IMG/VR virus record: IMGVR_UViG_3300007734_000562
Span: 1 to 31,252 of that record
Source of the DNA: a virus
Strand: one strand, 5' to 3'
DNA: 31,252 bases
Positions 19,102 through 29,279 of this stretch are shown here, piece by piece (within the stretch, counting starts at the first letter, position 1; each line of letters starts with the position of its first letter). Made by a program: the position numbers and the translations under genes. The notes beneath the pieces were generated by a model that had not been told where the DNA came from, did no database searches, and was given only the letters and a program-made list of their open reading frames with translations.

Positions 19102-22100
19102 ATGGCAGGATTAGTCAAAGACTGGGGCTCCTGGCTGACACCAGATTTAGCAAATAATCCAGGTGCAGCATATGATGTTTCAAAATCTTCAAATCCAAAA
19201 GATGCTGCTTATGTTACTTCTCATAGTATTAAAATGGTTGCAACTCAAGATGCAATAGATGACCATATTAATAATAATGGAAGTACCCCATTTTGGGATA
19301 ACTTAGGTTACAAAGCATTAACTAGCGCTGAATGGTTTAGTAAGCCGTTGCAAGAAATTCGACGTGATTATAAGTTTGTTCATTCTGTATACACTAATCA
19401 CGGAATTTTGGCTGGATTTGCTGTAACACTTGGCGTTGCAGGCGGTGCTGCTGCTGGTGCTTTATTGGGCGGTGGTATTGGTGCAGCACTTGGTGCAGAT
19501 ATAGCCGCTTCGTCTTTACGCAAATTAGCAGGGGCTGGTCCTTGGAAAGATGTATATAAAGATTCAGTTAAAGATTCAGAAAATCCACTTTATAAAGTAT
19601 CTGCTGGAAGAGATTTTAGTAATTTACTTGCAACCTCAACTGATGCTATCGGTTTAGATGCAGCAGCAAAAACATTTCGTCAAACAGACGCAGGTGTTGG
19701 CAAATTTATTTCGGGCACTGGAGATATAGGTTTTGCATTAACTACAGACCCATTTATGGTAGTTAGTAAATTTGGAACCGCAATGCGCGGTGGAAAACTT
19801 CTTATTTTGGGTAAGGCTGGAGAGACACAACTTAGATACCCAATGTATAAAGTTATACCAGGGGCTAAAAGTTTTATTGAATCACATACTGGACGAGTCT
19901 TAACTTCAGAACAAATGGATTCTGTACGTATGGGAAGCACTAAGTTGTTTGGTGGCAATCAAGTTGCTCGCACGTACAACAGAGCACTAGAGGATATTGC
20001 TGGTTCTACTGCTGGAGAAATTGCTCTTAAATATCCAAGACTTGGCACTGAAGCAGCGGGACGACTTGGAGCAATTAAATCTGCTGATGAAGTACATAAT
20101 TTTTTAAAGGGAGCATTATATTTTGGAGAACTTGAAGGTTCTCTAGCGGGAGCAGCAACTCTTCCATCCAGGACATTATTGCGTGCTACTATAGCAACAA
20201 CTCCAGTTGCTCAAGCAATACAAAATTCTACTGTTCAAAAATATATTAAAGATGCCGTTGGAAATTTTGTAGAAAATCCAGCGTGGAAACCTCTAAGCAA
20301 GATACGAAGTACTTATAAAACATTTACTGGGTATATGCCATATTCAGTTGATGCCGAAACTGGCAAACTTTCTACAACTAAATTTCGTTGGAATGCTCCA
20401 GATTCTGCCTCTGTAATCTATAGGATTGCAAAATTTGGTATGGGTGATACGAACGCAAAAGAAATGGCTGGAAAATACGCCGAGGCAATAGCCGCTGATG
20501 ATATTAACTTAGCCCGTATTATTAAAAATCAAACCATCTTTGAAACATTTAAGGCTATGGGCCTTCACGATGACAATGAATTTGTGTTAAAAGTTAAATC
20601 TGAATTAGACAAAATTGGTCAACAAACTATTGGTGGACAAATTTATGGGGTATCGCCAACTGGCGAAGCCCTTGGAACACACTTAACTAATCTTGGGCCA
20701 CGTCTTGATGGAATTTTTGAACATCACGCACAGGAAATGTTTGATATTCCAAATTTTAATTCTATTAAAACACAACTGCACGAGGCTGGAAAGTTATCAA
20801 AAGTATATGGAAAGTTAGATGATTTTATATCAGACCAATATACTAATAAAATATTTAAGCCTCTTGCATTAGCAACTACTGGTTTTGGCCTTCGCATTGC
20901 TGCATCAGAAATGATTCCAGCGGTTGCTCGTTATGGAGTAATCAATACTTTTAAGGCTGGTCTTGGTAAAGCGGCAGCAAAAGCCAATACAAGGTTAGAG
21001 CCATCAGAGGCAAAGCACGTAATGTCTGCTGCTTTAGTTGCACTCGGTGCATCAAAAGGCATAGCCCCTGATGTTATGGTTTCAGGATTTAATGCATTTA
21101 AAGATGCTGCCAAACGTGGTATGGCAAAGGCTGCAAAGTACACAGCACCAGAACAATTGGAACTTGCTACTCGCTTAATTATTACAAATCAAGGACATAT
21201 CCTTAAAGAAGCAATTGCCACAGGTCACGGAGACCTTGGTGGTAATGCAATGGAAACTGCTGCAAATTACTTTTATCAAATAAAGAAAAATAATTCAGTC
21301 TTTAAGAATCTACCAGACTATACTCTTTATCAAGCAGATAATCCATACTATTTGCCCTTACTCCAAACATCGCTTAATAAGGCTACCGTTAACGTAGCAG
21401 AAAAAAATATTATTGAAGATGTTCTTAAGTTTGGAAAAAATAAATTCCAAGTTTCTGATGACATTGGCAAGACTGCTGAACATATGGATTATATTGATGT
21501 TCGTCAAAAACTAATTGACAGAGAATATTCTCGTATGATGGAAACCAAAGCAGGAAGATATGATGCCTATAAGAGTGAGAGTAAAAAACTTGCTCGTTGG
21601 CAGTATGGTGATTTACGCCAGTTTGCTGAAACTAGAGTTGATGCAACGCTCGGGAAAATAGTTGGACAAGATGGAACAATCCAACGAGGACTTGCTAAAA
21701 AAATTACATCTGGAACTCAAATTTCATTAGAAGATATTGTTGCTATACATTCAACTTCCCCATTGGCTTTGCCAAAGATGGTTGAAGGTTCAATTATGTT
21801 TACGCCACCTTCTAAGGGATACTTTAATGCAATAATTGATAAAGGATTTAAGTATATTGTTGACCCAATTATTAATAACATTACTCGTGAACCACTTTAT
21901 ATGTTGCACGTTGCTGAAGAGTATGCATCTTATGCACCACGAGTTGCCTTAGGACACATAACTGAAGACCAAGCATTGCGATATGCCCAACAACGTGCAG
22001 TCTATTCAATGATTCCAGAAATTCACAACGTTGCCTTGCGTTCACAATTTAGTCAGTTTGCTCGTAACGTATTACCATTTTATTTTGCACAAGAGCAGGC

Positions 22101-23595
22101 TATGAAACGTGCTTTTAATACAGTAAAAGATACAAGTGCTGGAAATATTTTGCTATCACGTGGTTTGCGTTATTATCAATTAACAGAACAAGGACTTAAT
22201 AACCCAGCCTTTGTAATGAAAGATGATAAAGACAATCGTTATATAACATTTCCAGGAGTAGGTGCTTTTGGCGAAGCAGTACAAAATGGTCTTGCAGCAT
22301 ACGGTATCCCACTTATTGCAAATCTTCCAGTTTCTGCACAAGGAAATGTAATCAGTCTTAGAACTGTACTGCCAGAACTTCAACCTCCTGGAACCTCACC
22401 ATTTGTTTCTATATCTGCAAATGCTGTAGCAAAATTTCTTCCTTTTACTAGAGGACCTATAAAGTCCATACTTGGCGACATAGCATACCGACCAAGTAGT
22501 TTTGGCGTAGATGCAACGATAGATGCTTTAATACCAGCAACGTGGGCTAAAAATGTTTTTCGTGCCCTGACATTAGATGAACAAGATGTTGCAGTATCTA
22601 ATGCCATCACTGGTGCTTTAGCGGCAGCCTATTACCACGAACAACTGCCTGGTCAAAAAGAAGGTGTTGAACCAGATGCAGTTCAAATGCAACAATTTAA
22701 TGATAAAATTAAATGGAATGTTAGAAGTATACTCTTACTTAAGGCTGGTCTAGGTTTATTGTCTCCATTGGCACCAAAGGTTACTCAAGAAGACCTTGGA
22801 TTCCGTGATGAGTTTTGGTCATTAGTAAAATCAAAGGGCAACTTTGGCGATGCCTTGTTTGAGTTCCTTGGTAAAAATGGTTCAAGTGCAATATCTTATA
22901 CAATTGCACGAACAGAATCAACTATTGATGGAGTTAAATATCCATATGTAAAAGATACAATTGATTTCATTAAAACTAATAATGACAAGTTTAAAGACCC
23001 TAAAGTATCAACTGGATATTATTTCTTAATTCCACAAAAAACAGAAAAACAAAGTTCTTTTGAAGTATTTAGTGAGATGGTATCTATGCATCTTCGCTCT
23101 ACGCGCCAGCCTCTTGATTTAATCAAACAATTTTATATTGCTCAGGGTGAGTATGCAATTACCGAAGAACGCAAAAAACATTACAAGGCATTAGATGATG
23201 CAAAGGCAAACTTTGACACTTACAGTGCTAGAGTTGAAAATGACAAGTGGGCTACCACTATGAAGGATATGGCAAAGTTCTATCCAATTTGGTATGAAGA
23301 TTACAGAAATCCTGGCGGTCAGGGTAATGCTAAAAAAGCCTTTGCCCAACTTAATGCCATCTTTGCTAATCCAGCAACAGCGCCTAAGCACGAACAGGCT
23401 CTAGAGGTTAAGAAACTTTTAGATTCTTACAATCAACATTTGTCTCAAATGAACACATACTCATCAATGAATATAAATGGTTTTCTTCCATCCCAAGAAA
23501 AACAAAATTGGGAAGCATATCTATATGGTCTATCAGTCACAAAGCCAGAACTAGCACCAGTTATTTATGGCGTATTTAATAAGTTAGGACAATAA
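19102..23595 (+). CDS. Giant 1497-aa internal virion/ejection-like protein
   Basis: ATG 19102 (MAGLVKDWGSWL), right after the preceding stop (TAA-T-ATG), is preferred over the in-frame TTG at 19084. Near residue 100-140 a glycine-zipper hydrophobic segment (GVAGGAAAGALLGGGIGAAL) could insert into a membrane. The rest is mostly helical and Lys/Ala-rich with no recognised catalytic motif. Position between portal and scaffold, rather than after tail genes, argues against a tape-measure protein and for an internal core or DNA-ejection protein as in podoviruses. It is translationally coupled to the next gene (TAATG). Confidence 0.75.
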   Translation: MAGLVKDWGSWLTPDLANNPGAAYDVSKSSNPKDAAYVTSHSIKMVATQDAIDDHINNNGSTPFWDNLGYKALTSAEWFSKPLQEIRRDYKFVHSVYTNHGILAGFAVTLGVAGGAAAGALLGGGIGAALGADIAASSLRKLAGAGPWKDVYKDSVKDSENPLYKVSAGRDFSNLLATSTDAIGLDAAAKTFRQTDAGVGKFISGTGDIGFALTTDPFMVVSKFGTAMRGGKLLILGKAGETQLRYPMYKVIPGAKSFIESHTGRVLTSEQMDSVRMGSTKLFGGNQVARTYNRALEDIAGSTAGEIALKYPRLGTEAAGRLGAIKSADEVHNFLKGALYFGELEGSLAGAATLPSRTLLRATIATTPVAQAIQNSTVQKYIKDAVGNFVENPAWKPLSKIRSTYKTFTGYMPYSVDAETGKLSTTKFRWNAPDSASVIYRIAKFGMGDTNAKEMAGKYAEAIAADDINLARIIKNQTIFETFKAMGLHDDNEFVLKVKSELDKIGQQTIGGQIYGVSPTGEALGTHLTNLGPRLDGIFEHHAQEMFDIPNFNSIKTQLHEAGKLSKVYGKLDDFISDQYTNKIFKPLALATTGFGLRIAASEMIPAVARYGVINTFKAGLGKAAAKANTRLEPSEAKHVMSAALVALGASKGIAPDVMVSGFNAFKDAAKRGMAKAAKYTAPEQLELATRLIITNQGHILKEAIATGHGDLGGNAMETAANYFYQIKKNNSVFKNLPDYTLYQADNPYYLPLLQTSLNKATVNVAEKNIIEDVLKFGKNKFQVSDDIGKTAEHMDYIDVRQKLIDREYSRMMETKAGRYDAYKSESKKLARWQYGDLRQFAETRVDATLGKIVGQDGTIQRGLAKKITSGTQISLEDIVAIHSTSPLALPKMVEGSIMFTPPSKGYFNAIIDKGFKYIVDPIINNITREPLYMLHVAEEYASYAPRVALGHITEDQALRYAQQRAVYSMIPEIHNVALRSQFSQFARNVLPFYFAQEQAMKRAFNTVKDTSAGNILLSRGLRYYQLTEQGLNNPAFVMKDDKDNRYITFPGVGAFGEAVQNGLAAYGIPLIANLPVSAQGNVISLRTVLPELQPPGTSPFVSISANAVAKFLPFTRGPIKSILGDIAYRPSSFGVDATIDALIPATWAKNVFRALTLDEQDVAVSNAITGALAAAYYHEQLPGQKEGVEPDAVQMQQFNDKIKWNVRSILLLKAGLGLLSPLAPKVTQEDLGFRDEFWSLVKSKGNFGDALFEFLGKNGSSAISYTIARTESTIDGVKYPYVKDTIDFIKTNNDKFKDPKVSTGYYFLIPQKTEKQSSFEVFSEMVSMHLRSTRQPLDLIKQFYIAQGEYAITEERKKHYKALDDAKANFDTYSARVENDKWATTMKDMAKFYPIWYEDYRNPGGQGNAKKAFAQLNAIFANPATAPKHEQALEVKKLLDSYNQHLSQMNTYSSMNINGFLPSQEKQNWEAYLYGLSVTKPELAPVIYGVFNKLGQ

Positions 23596-24539
23596 TGGCA
23601 CTAACAGGGAAATATTATCCTTATGATGCAACTCTAAATCCAAGTGGATATAAAGCCGCAAGCCTTGATGAAGCCCGCGCAAAAGAATTTTGGTCCAAGC
23701 CAGAAAATGCCAGTAAAGGTAATAACCCTTTTAAATCATCTAAATCTTCTTCTTCAACGACTACTGATGCAAGCCCAACCCCAGTTGCCACTGGAAGTCG
23801 TCAGGGTAATGCCAATGCCAAGGATGCTAGGAATGGTCAATATACAACAACTGAATCTTCCGTTCCAGTAGATGACCTTGGTAATCCTATTGCTGGTAGT
23901 GTATACGTTTATGACTTAAAACTTAAACGTACTGTTCCTTCAACAATTGCTATTGAATATGGAAAAGCATTTTCCAATACTAAAATTTTATCTGACATTA
24001 GAGCAATGCTTATTAAGTATGGTCAGTTGGACCCAGAAGAAAAAAATAAAGCAACAGTTTTAAAAGCATATCAAAATATATTAATAGGTGCTTCAACTGA
24101 AAGAGTTGATACTTCTAGTTATGTTAAAAATTTACAAGAATCAGGCTTTGGATGGAACGTTGCAAAAGGAAATGCTCCAGGTGCACCGCCAATTCCAGAA
24201 CGCCAGGTCCAACCACTAGAGCGTGCTACAATAGATAACTTTGTAGATAGCATTTATCTATCAACTAAAGGACAATTAGCAAGTGTTGAAGAAAAAGATA
24301 AGTTGTTTAAAGAATTTAATGCACTCAATACTGGAACGGTTACTACAACCAAAAAGGTTAAGAATCCAAAGACTGGTGTTTTAGAAAATGTAAGCACAAC
24401 CACAAGAGGCTTTAACCAAGATACCGCTCAAGCAAAACTTGAGGCAGACTTAAAGAAAAATAATCCGCTTGAGTACCAACGCCGCAAAGCATTTGAGTTT
24501 TCTGCCGAGTTTAATAAAATAATGTCTGGAGGTATGTAA
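23595..24539 (+). CDS. 314-aa hypothetical virion protein
   Basis: The protein begins MALTGKYYPYDATLNPSGYK, then a Ser/Thr-rich linker (SSKSSSSTTTDASPTP) and a mostly helical remainder. It overlaps both neighbours by TAATG, so it is part of the same translational unit as the giant protein and may act with it. No family is recognised. Confidence 0.7.
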   Translation: MALTGKYYPYDATLNPSGYKAASLDEARAKEFWSKPENASKGNNPFKSSKSSSSTTTDASPTPVATGSRQGNANAKDARNGQYTTTESSVPVDDLGNPIAGSVYVYDLKLKRTVPSTIAIEYGKAFSNTKILSDIRAMLIKYGQLDPEEKNKATVLKAYQNILIGASTERVDTSSYVKNLQESGFGWNVAKGNAPGAPPIPERQVQPLERATIDNFVDSIYLSTKGQLASVEEKDKLFKEFNALNTGTVTTTKKVKNPKTGVLENVSTTTRGFNQDTAQAKLEADLKKNNPLEYQRRKAFEFSAEFNKIMSGGM

Positions 24540-25474
24540 TGGGAGCAGTTGATGATGGTGCAGCAACGGCAGCAAAGGCAGCCTCTGATGCAGCATTAGC
24601 AGCACTAAACGCAAGAAATGCTGCTTTTAATAATACTGAATTACAGACTCAACTTCAAATGATTACTGCCCTTAAAGATACAGACCCAAAACTTCAAGAG
24701 GCTTGGACTAAATATCTTGCAGGTGATGTTGATGGTTTTCGTGCTGCAATATTAGAAAGTAACTTTTATAAAACAAAAAATTCTTTAGCACGTCAACGTG
24801 CTCAGGCTAAGGTAAGCCAACCTGGTGTATACGATAGCGACAAAGCAAAGTATAAGGCTTCACAAAAAAATCGTCTTGTTAGCGTTGGTGTCCAATGGAG
24901 CGCAGCAATTGAGGCACAATTAGATAGTGCCTATGATAATGGTTTAGATAATGATGACGAGTTAGATGATATTTTGGGTAGGGCTGGTGTTCTTGGTGAA
25001 CTCGGTGGTTCTACTCTTGGCTCTATTGCAACATTAAAAGCCTATGCAAACTCATTTGGAGTGAGCAGTCTTTTAGATAGTAACTATTGGAACTCAAAAT
25101 CTAAGGGTATCTTTGGAAAAGATATGACAGAAGAAGATATTCAAAAAGAAATCAGAGACCTTTCTGCCAGTGCTTTCCCTGCATATGCTGATTCAATTAA
25201 CAAGGGTGTCTCCCTTGCCGCACAAGGTTCAAGTGTTATACAAACATTTGCAAGATTTCTTGAAGAAGACCCAAATACATTATCTTTTGATAATAAAGAT
25301 ATACGTCAAGTTATGCAGTATGTAGACCCTAAGACAGGGCTTCCAGCCCGTATGCCGCAGTGGCAAGTAGAACAAATTGTAAAGAAAAACCCTAAATGGG
25401 GCGAAACAAATAACGCCAGAGATACTATTGATTCTTTATCTCTTAAAGTTCTACGAGATATGGGGCTTGCATAA
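24539..25474 (+). CDS. 311-aa hypothetical helical virion protein
   Basis: The N-terminus is Ala-rich and helical (AATAAKAASDAALAALNARN). A middle region has many Asp/Asn (NGLDNDDELDDILGRAG). The C-terminus resembles part of the next protein (both have short segments ending in ...RDYYGIGQ- or LRDMGL-type helices), but this likeness is weak. It is coupled by TAATG on both sides. Function is unknown; an internal virion role is inferred from position. Confidence 0.7.
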   Translation: MGAVDDGAATAAKAASDAALAALNARNAAFNNTELQTQLQMITALKDTDPKLQEAWTKYLAGDVDGFRAAILESNFYKTKNSLARQRAQAKVSQPGVYDSDKAKYKASQKNRLVSVGVQWSAAIEAQLDSAYDNGLDNDDELDDILGRAGVLGELGGSTLGSIATLKAYANSFGVSSLLDSNYWNSKSKGIFGKDMTEEDIQKEIRDLSASAFPAYADSINKGVSLAAQGSSVIQTFARFLEEDPNTLSFDNKDIRQVMQYVDPKTGLPARMPQWQVEQIVKKNPKWGETNNARDTIDSLSLKVLRDMGLA

Positions 25475-27363
25475 TGGCAATGACAGAAGAACAATGGGCT
25501 AAATTTCAAAATAACTTTCCACAAGAAGATAGAATATCTTATGCTGATTATTTAAAGGCAATTGGTGAGTCTACTCCTACACCTACTGGTGATAATACTT
25601 TAAGACCTGGTGACCAAGGCACTACGCCTGCACCAACTACTACACCTGCACCAACTGCTACAACTACAACCACAACAGTTACTCCTCCTGCTACAGGTCC
25701 TGGTACAAGTTTTAATCCTAAACAAAATCCAGACAGAAATTTTGGTGAAGGGGACCAACCGCCTGTAATAGACAATCCAGGCAATGGTCCAGATGCTATT
25801 AAGGACGCTGCATTAGCAGCAGCGGCTGCAACAAAGACTGCAAAGAAAACTGCTGGCCCTGGTGAGGGTAAGAAAGCATATATCTGGGACGATACAGGTG
25901 AAGGTAGTTGGGTTAAACCTCCTGCACCTGGTGCAGAAGCACTCTATGACTGGAATGATGACACTGGCTGGAAACTTAAAGTAGTTACACCTCAAGGTGA
26001 CCCTCAACGTCCCGCTGGAACTCCTGCTGCATACATATATGACACAGCAACAAAAACCTGGGTTAAACCTAAGGCACCTGGCGATGAAACACTTTATGAC
26101 TTTGATAATACTAAAGGTTGGACATTAAAAACAGCAACTGGTGACCCTCAACGTCCTAAGGGAACTGGCCTTGCATACATTTATGACCCAACAAATAAAA
26201 GTTGGATTAAACCAGTCAAACCAGAAGATGACAAACAGAATACATATATCTGGGATGACGACAAAGGTTGGGTTCAAACACCAATTAAAACTGTTAGAAC
26301 ATTAATAAGCACTACTTATACTGGTACAGGCGCAAACCGTAAAAAAGTAAGTACCTATAGTGATAATACTACTGAAACAGAAGATGCCCCTGAGTCTGGT
26401 GGTACTGGTGGTACTGTTACTGGTGGTGGATTTACTCAATTAGATATAGATAAAGCAGTCAAAGCCGCACAAGATGCAGCGGCTAAAACAGCAACAGATG
26501 CTGCTACAGCAGCATCTAAAACTACTGCTCGTAAGAATATGATTGATGTTCTTTATGCTAGATTTAAAAACTATGGCCTTGAAACCTTAGCAAAAAAGAT
26601 TGAATCATTAGCCATTGATGGTGCAACAGAAGACACAATTACATTGCAACTACAAGATAGTGAAGAGTATAAGACTCGCTTTAAAGCAAATGATATTCGC
26701 GTTAAGAACGATTTAAAGTACTTATCGCCTGCAGAATATCTTAATCTTGAGGACTCATACCGTCAGGTGCTGCGTGCGTATGGACTTAAGACCTTTGATA
26801 ATGATGCTTATGTATCACAGTTTATTGCTAATGATATGTCTCCAACAGAACTATCTAACCGTGTTGTTACTGCCGTCCAGCGTGTTCGCAATGCAGACCC
26901 TGCAGTATCTAAACAACTACGTGATTATTATGGCATAGGTCAAGAAGACCTTGTTGCATATGTACTTGACCCAGAACAACAGTTCCAAAAAATTGAACGC
27001 CAAGTAGCAGCATCAGAGATTGGTGTGGCAGCAGGACGTCAGGGACTTACTGCTGGAGTTACAGTTGCAGAACAACTTGCAGCACAAGGTGTTAGCCAAG
27101 CAGAGGCGCAAAAGGGTTATGCAACTATTGCAGACATTCTTCCAGGTGCTGAAAAACTTAGCAACATTTATGGTGCTACTCAAGATACATACGCACAGTC
27201 CGAAGGTGAGCAAGAAGTGTTTAACTCTCTTGCATCGGCCCAACGTAAGCGCCAGAAACTTTCTGCTACCGAAGCAGGAACATTTGGTGCAAGTTCTGGA
27301 ACATCAAAGGGTTCATTCTCTACTGGATACCTTAATAAGCAATCCTCAGCAGGTCAGTTCTAA
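25474..27363 (+). CDS. 629-aa virion protein with tandem Trp/Tyr repeats
   Basis: Residues 33-85 are a Pro/Thr linker. Residues about 135-270 hold three imperfect repeats of 40-50 aa built on A-Y-I-W/Y-D ... W-V/I-KP ... LYD ... GW, the first two separated by GDPQRP. Such WxKP-type repeats may bind glycans or partner proteins. From about residue 330 the protein is helical and ends in a Ser/Gly-rich tail. It is coupled to the upstream gene by TAATG and is followed by the scaffold gene. It may be a structural or internal virion protein; function is not established. Confidence 0.75.
   Translation: MAMTEEQWAKFQNNFPQEDRISYADYLKAIGESTPTPTGDNTLRPGDQGTTPAPTTTPAPTATTTTTTVTPPATGPGTSFNPKQNPDRNFGEGDQPPVIDNPGNGPDAIKDAALAAAAATKTAKKTAGPGEGKKAYIWDDTGEGSWVKPPAPGAEALYDWNDDTGWKLKVVTPQGDPQRPAGTPAAYIYDTATKTWVKPKAPGDETLYDFDNTKGWTLKTATGDPQRPKGTGLAYIYDPTNKSWIKPVKPEDDKQNTYIWDDDKGWVQTPIKTVRTLISTTYTGTGANRKKVSTYSDNTTETEDAPESGGTGGTVTGGGFTQLDIDKAVKAAQDAAAKTATDAATAASKTTARKNMIDVLYARFKNYGLETLAKKIESLAIDGATEDTITLQLQDSEEYKTRFKANDIRVKNDLKYLSPAEYLNLEDSYRQVLRAYGLKTFDNDAYVSQFIANDMSPTELSNRVVTAVQRVRNADPAVSKQLRDYYGIGQEDLVAYVLDPEQQFQKIERQVAASEIGVAAGRQGLTAGVTVAEQLAAQGVSQAEAQKGYATIADILPGAEKLSNIYGATQDTYAQSEGEQEVFNSLASAQRKRQKLSATEAGTFGASSGTSKGSFSTGYLNKQSSAGQF
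25876..26283 (+). repeat. Three imperfect tandem coding repeats
   Basis: Three units (residues about 135-183, 186-232 and 233-270 of the 629-aa protein) share AYIWDD/AYIYDT/AYIYDP starts, W-V/I-KP, and GW near the end. GGTGACCCTCAACGTCC occurs twice at the nucleotide level, showing recent duplication of at least part of the unit. Confidence 0.75.
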
Positions 27364-27482
27364 ATAGATTCCTACGTGACCGACCAGCCCACGTAGCGTA
27401 GAAGACTGGTAGTAAGAGCCAGACCAATTCCCCGATTGGAACCTGAGGCTTGCGATTCAAACGAATAGAAGGGTGGGTTGCT
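27364..27482 (+). other. Structured gap before the scaffold gene
   Basis: No gene is seen. Hairpins are CTACGTG/CACGTAG (27372-27378 with 27390-27396), CTGG/CCAG (27406-27422) and CCAAT/ATTGG (27424-27439). No U-run follows any of them, so a terminator is not supported. It may be a processing or translation-control site between the large-protein block and the capsid genes. Confidence 0.45.
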
Positions 27483-27959
27483 ATGAGCAACAACTACTGG
27501 GATGAAGACGAAGACGACCTAGATACCGACAACGAAGTGCAGATGGATGGAAGTGACTTACTTAAAAAGTTACGGAAAGCCAAGCGCAACGATGAAAAGC
27601 GTATCAAAGAACTCACTGAGCAACTTGAGGGATTATCCAAGTCGCAGCGTGAGCGTGTAGTCAAAGAGGTCCTAGAACAGAAGGGTGTCAATCCAAAGGC
27701 ACAACGATTAATCCTAAAAGACTTGGATGATATTAGCGAAGAGTCAGTTAATACTTGGCTTGAAGATAATGGAGACTTGTTTGGATTATCACAGCCAGAG
27801 GTAAATCAAGAGAGAGAACTAAACCGTGCAGCCTTACGGCAGCAAGATGTAGTTACTCAACTTGGTTCAAGCCCTGACCGAGCAGAAGATTTATTGAGTC
27901 GAATTAATAATGCGGCATCCGCAGAAGAACTTAACTCAATCATCTACTCTCAACAGTAA
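27483..27959 (+). CDS. Capsid scaffold protein
   Basis: The 158-aa protein from ATG 27483 is highly acidic at the N-terminus (EDEDDLDTDNE) and has a central coiled coil (SDLLKKLRKAKRNDEKRIKE, then LTEQLEGL), the usual layout of phage scaffolding proteins. The major capsid gene follows directly. Scaffolds shape the procapsid and leave or are cleaved before DNA packing. A TTG start at 27450 would add a poorly placed extension and is rejected. The protein family call rests on composition and position. Confidence 0.8.
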   Translation: MSNNYWDEDEDDLDTDNEVQMDGSDLLKKLRKAKRNDEKRIKELTEQLEGLSKSQRERVVKEVLEQKGVNPKAQRLILKDLDDISEESVNTWLEDNGDLFGLSQPEVNQERELNRAALRQQDVVTQLGSSPDRAEDLLSRINNAASAEELNSIIYSQQ

Positions 27960-28003
27960 TAAATACATAGTAATTTCACAACTCACCTAGGAGGTGAACA
28001 ACA

Positions 28004-28948
28004 ATGGCTAATGCATATACATCCTCTACTGGCAGTCTCGCTGGTACCGCTGGTGCTGCAGGTCTCGTCCAAAAGGCGTATGACCGACTATTAGACTTTG
28101 CGTTGCGTGCAGAACCCCTAATTCGTAGTGTCGCTGATAAGAAGCCCACTAAGTTAGCAAACCCTGGCTCAACCATTGTTCTACAACTATACGCAGATTT
28201 GTCTGAACAGACAACTGCACTCACAGAATCAACTGAGCGTGACTCAGTACAGATTGCTGCCCCAACATCAGTTACTATTACTCTTGCTGAGTATGGTAAC
28301 TCTGTCCTTGTTACACGTGCTTTGGAACTATTCAGCCTTGCTGATGTAGACCCAGCAATTGCTAACATCATCGCTTTCAACCTTGCAGGTTCAATTGATA
28401 CAGTTGCACAGACTGAACTTCGTGGTGGTACAAACATCATCTACGGTGGTACACGTACTAACACAGTAACAATTGCTGCTACAGATACAATCACTTCTGC
28501 TAACATCCGTAAGGCTGTTGCTAAGTTGCGTTCAGGTCTTGCAGTTCCTCGCAAGGGTTCAATGTATTGGTGTGGTATTCACCCAGAAGTTTCACACGAC
28601 CTTCGTGCTGAGACTGGTGCTGGTGGATGGCGTTTGCCTCACGAGTACAACTCAAATGAAAACATTTGGGCTGGAGAAATTGGTTCATATGAAGGAGCCT
28701 ACTTTGTAGAGTCTGCTCGTATGTTCAAAGATACTGACGGTGCTTCAAGTGCCCAGGTATACCGCACAATTCTTGCTGGCAAGGAGGCAATGGCTGAGGC
28801 CGTTGCTGAAGAGCCACACGTAGTTATCGGTCCAGTCATCGACCAGTTAATGCGTTTCCGCCCAATGGGTTGGTACGGCGTTCTAGGCTTCAAGCGTTAC
28901 CGCGAAGCAGCCTTGTATCGTATTCTTAACGGTTCATCAGTCGCATAA
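28004..28948 (+). CDS. Major capsid protein, N4-gp56-like
   Basis: The 314-aa protein resembles N4-gp56-type capsid proteins: the TTALTESTERD segment, then PTSVTITLAEYGNSVLVT (89-106) and the C-terminal GWYGVLGFKRYREAALYRI. It has a very strong SD (AGGAGGTGA) in the gap after the scaffold gene, fitting high expression. It is followed by a hairpin. The family call is by recognition of the motif pattern. Confidence 0.88.
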   Translation: MANAYTSSTGSLAGTAGAAGLVQKAYDRLLDFALRAEPLIRSVADKKPTKLANPGSTIVLQLYADLSEQTTALTESTERDSVQIAAPTSVTITLAEYGNSVLVTRALELFSLADVDPAIANIIAFNLAGSIDTVAQTELRGGTNIIYGGTRTNTVTIAATDTITSANIRKAVAKLRSGLAVPRKGSMYWCGIHPEVSHDLRAETGAGGWRLPHEYNSNENIWAGEIGSYEGAYFVESARMFKDTDGASSAQVYRTILAGKEAMAEAVAEEPHVVIGPVIDQLMRFRPMGWYGVLGFKRYREAALYRILNGSSVA

Positions 28949-28958
28949 TTGATTGACT

Positions 28959-28984
28959 GAGGGGCAGGGGAAACCCTGCCTCTT
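28959..28984 (+). terminator. Hairpin after the capsid gene, weak terminator or attenuator
   Basis: GGCAGGG (28963-28969) pairs with CCCTGCC (28974-28980) around a GAAA tetraloop and can extend to 11 bp with G-U pairs. No long U-run follows, so it may be leaky or serve to stabilise the capsid mRNA. Confidence 0.5.
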
Positions 28985-29006
28985 GGTAAGTTCATTAAGG
29001 AGAACA

Positions 29007-29279
29007 GTGGCAACTTACACACTTGTAACACCAACCTTAGAACAAGGACACATTGGTGCTCACCGTCTGTTCACACATTTTAAGCAACGCACAAAGAGTT
29101 ACACTATTATTCTTAGCAGTGGTGTCTACTCACTTATACAGTATCCAACCGAAGATGAGTTAGCAACTTACACTGCTTACTATATGGGTGGATGTCAACA
29201 TACTGGAATTACTGAGGCTATCAGAACAGCAATGATTGCTGATGCCATTGTAACTTCAGCCAACTTTACGGTGGAATAA
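29007..29279 (+). CDS. 90-aa hypothetical virion protein
   Basis: The start is GTG 29007 with AAGGAG 8 nt upstream; the longer frame from 28953 would run across the hairpin. The protein is beta-rich (MATYTLVTPTLEQGHIGAHR, then YTIILSSGVYSLIQYP). The place directly after the capsid gene suits a head-decoration or head-tail protein. No family is recognised. Confidence 0.7.
   Translation: MATYTLVTPTLEQGHIGAHRLFTHFKQRTKSYTIILSSGVYSLIQYPTEDELATYTAYYMGGCQHTGITEAIRTAMIADAIVTSANFTVE

Noticed and set aside
27364-27482. A possible tRNA, suggested by several stems and a TTCAAAC stretch
   Set aside because: No acceptor stem, D-arm consensus or correctly placed T-loop could be assembled; the stems do not form a cloverleaf.
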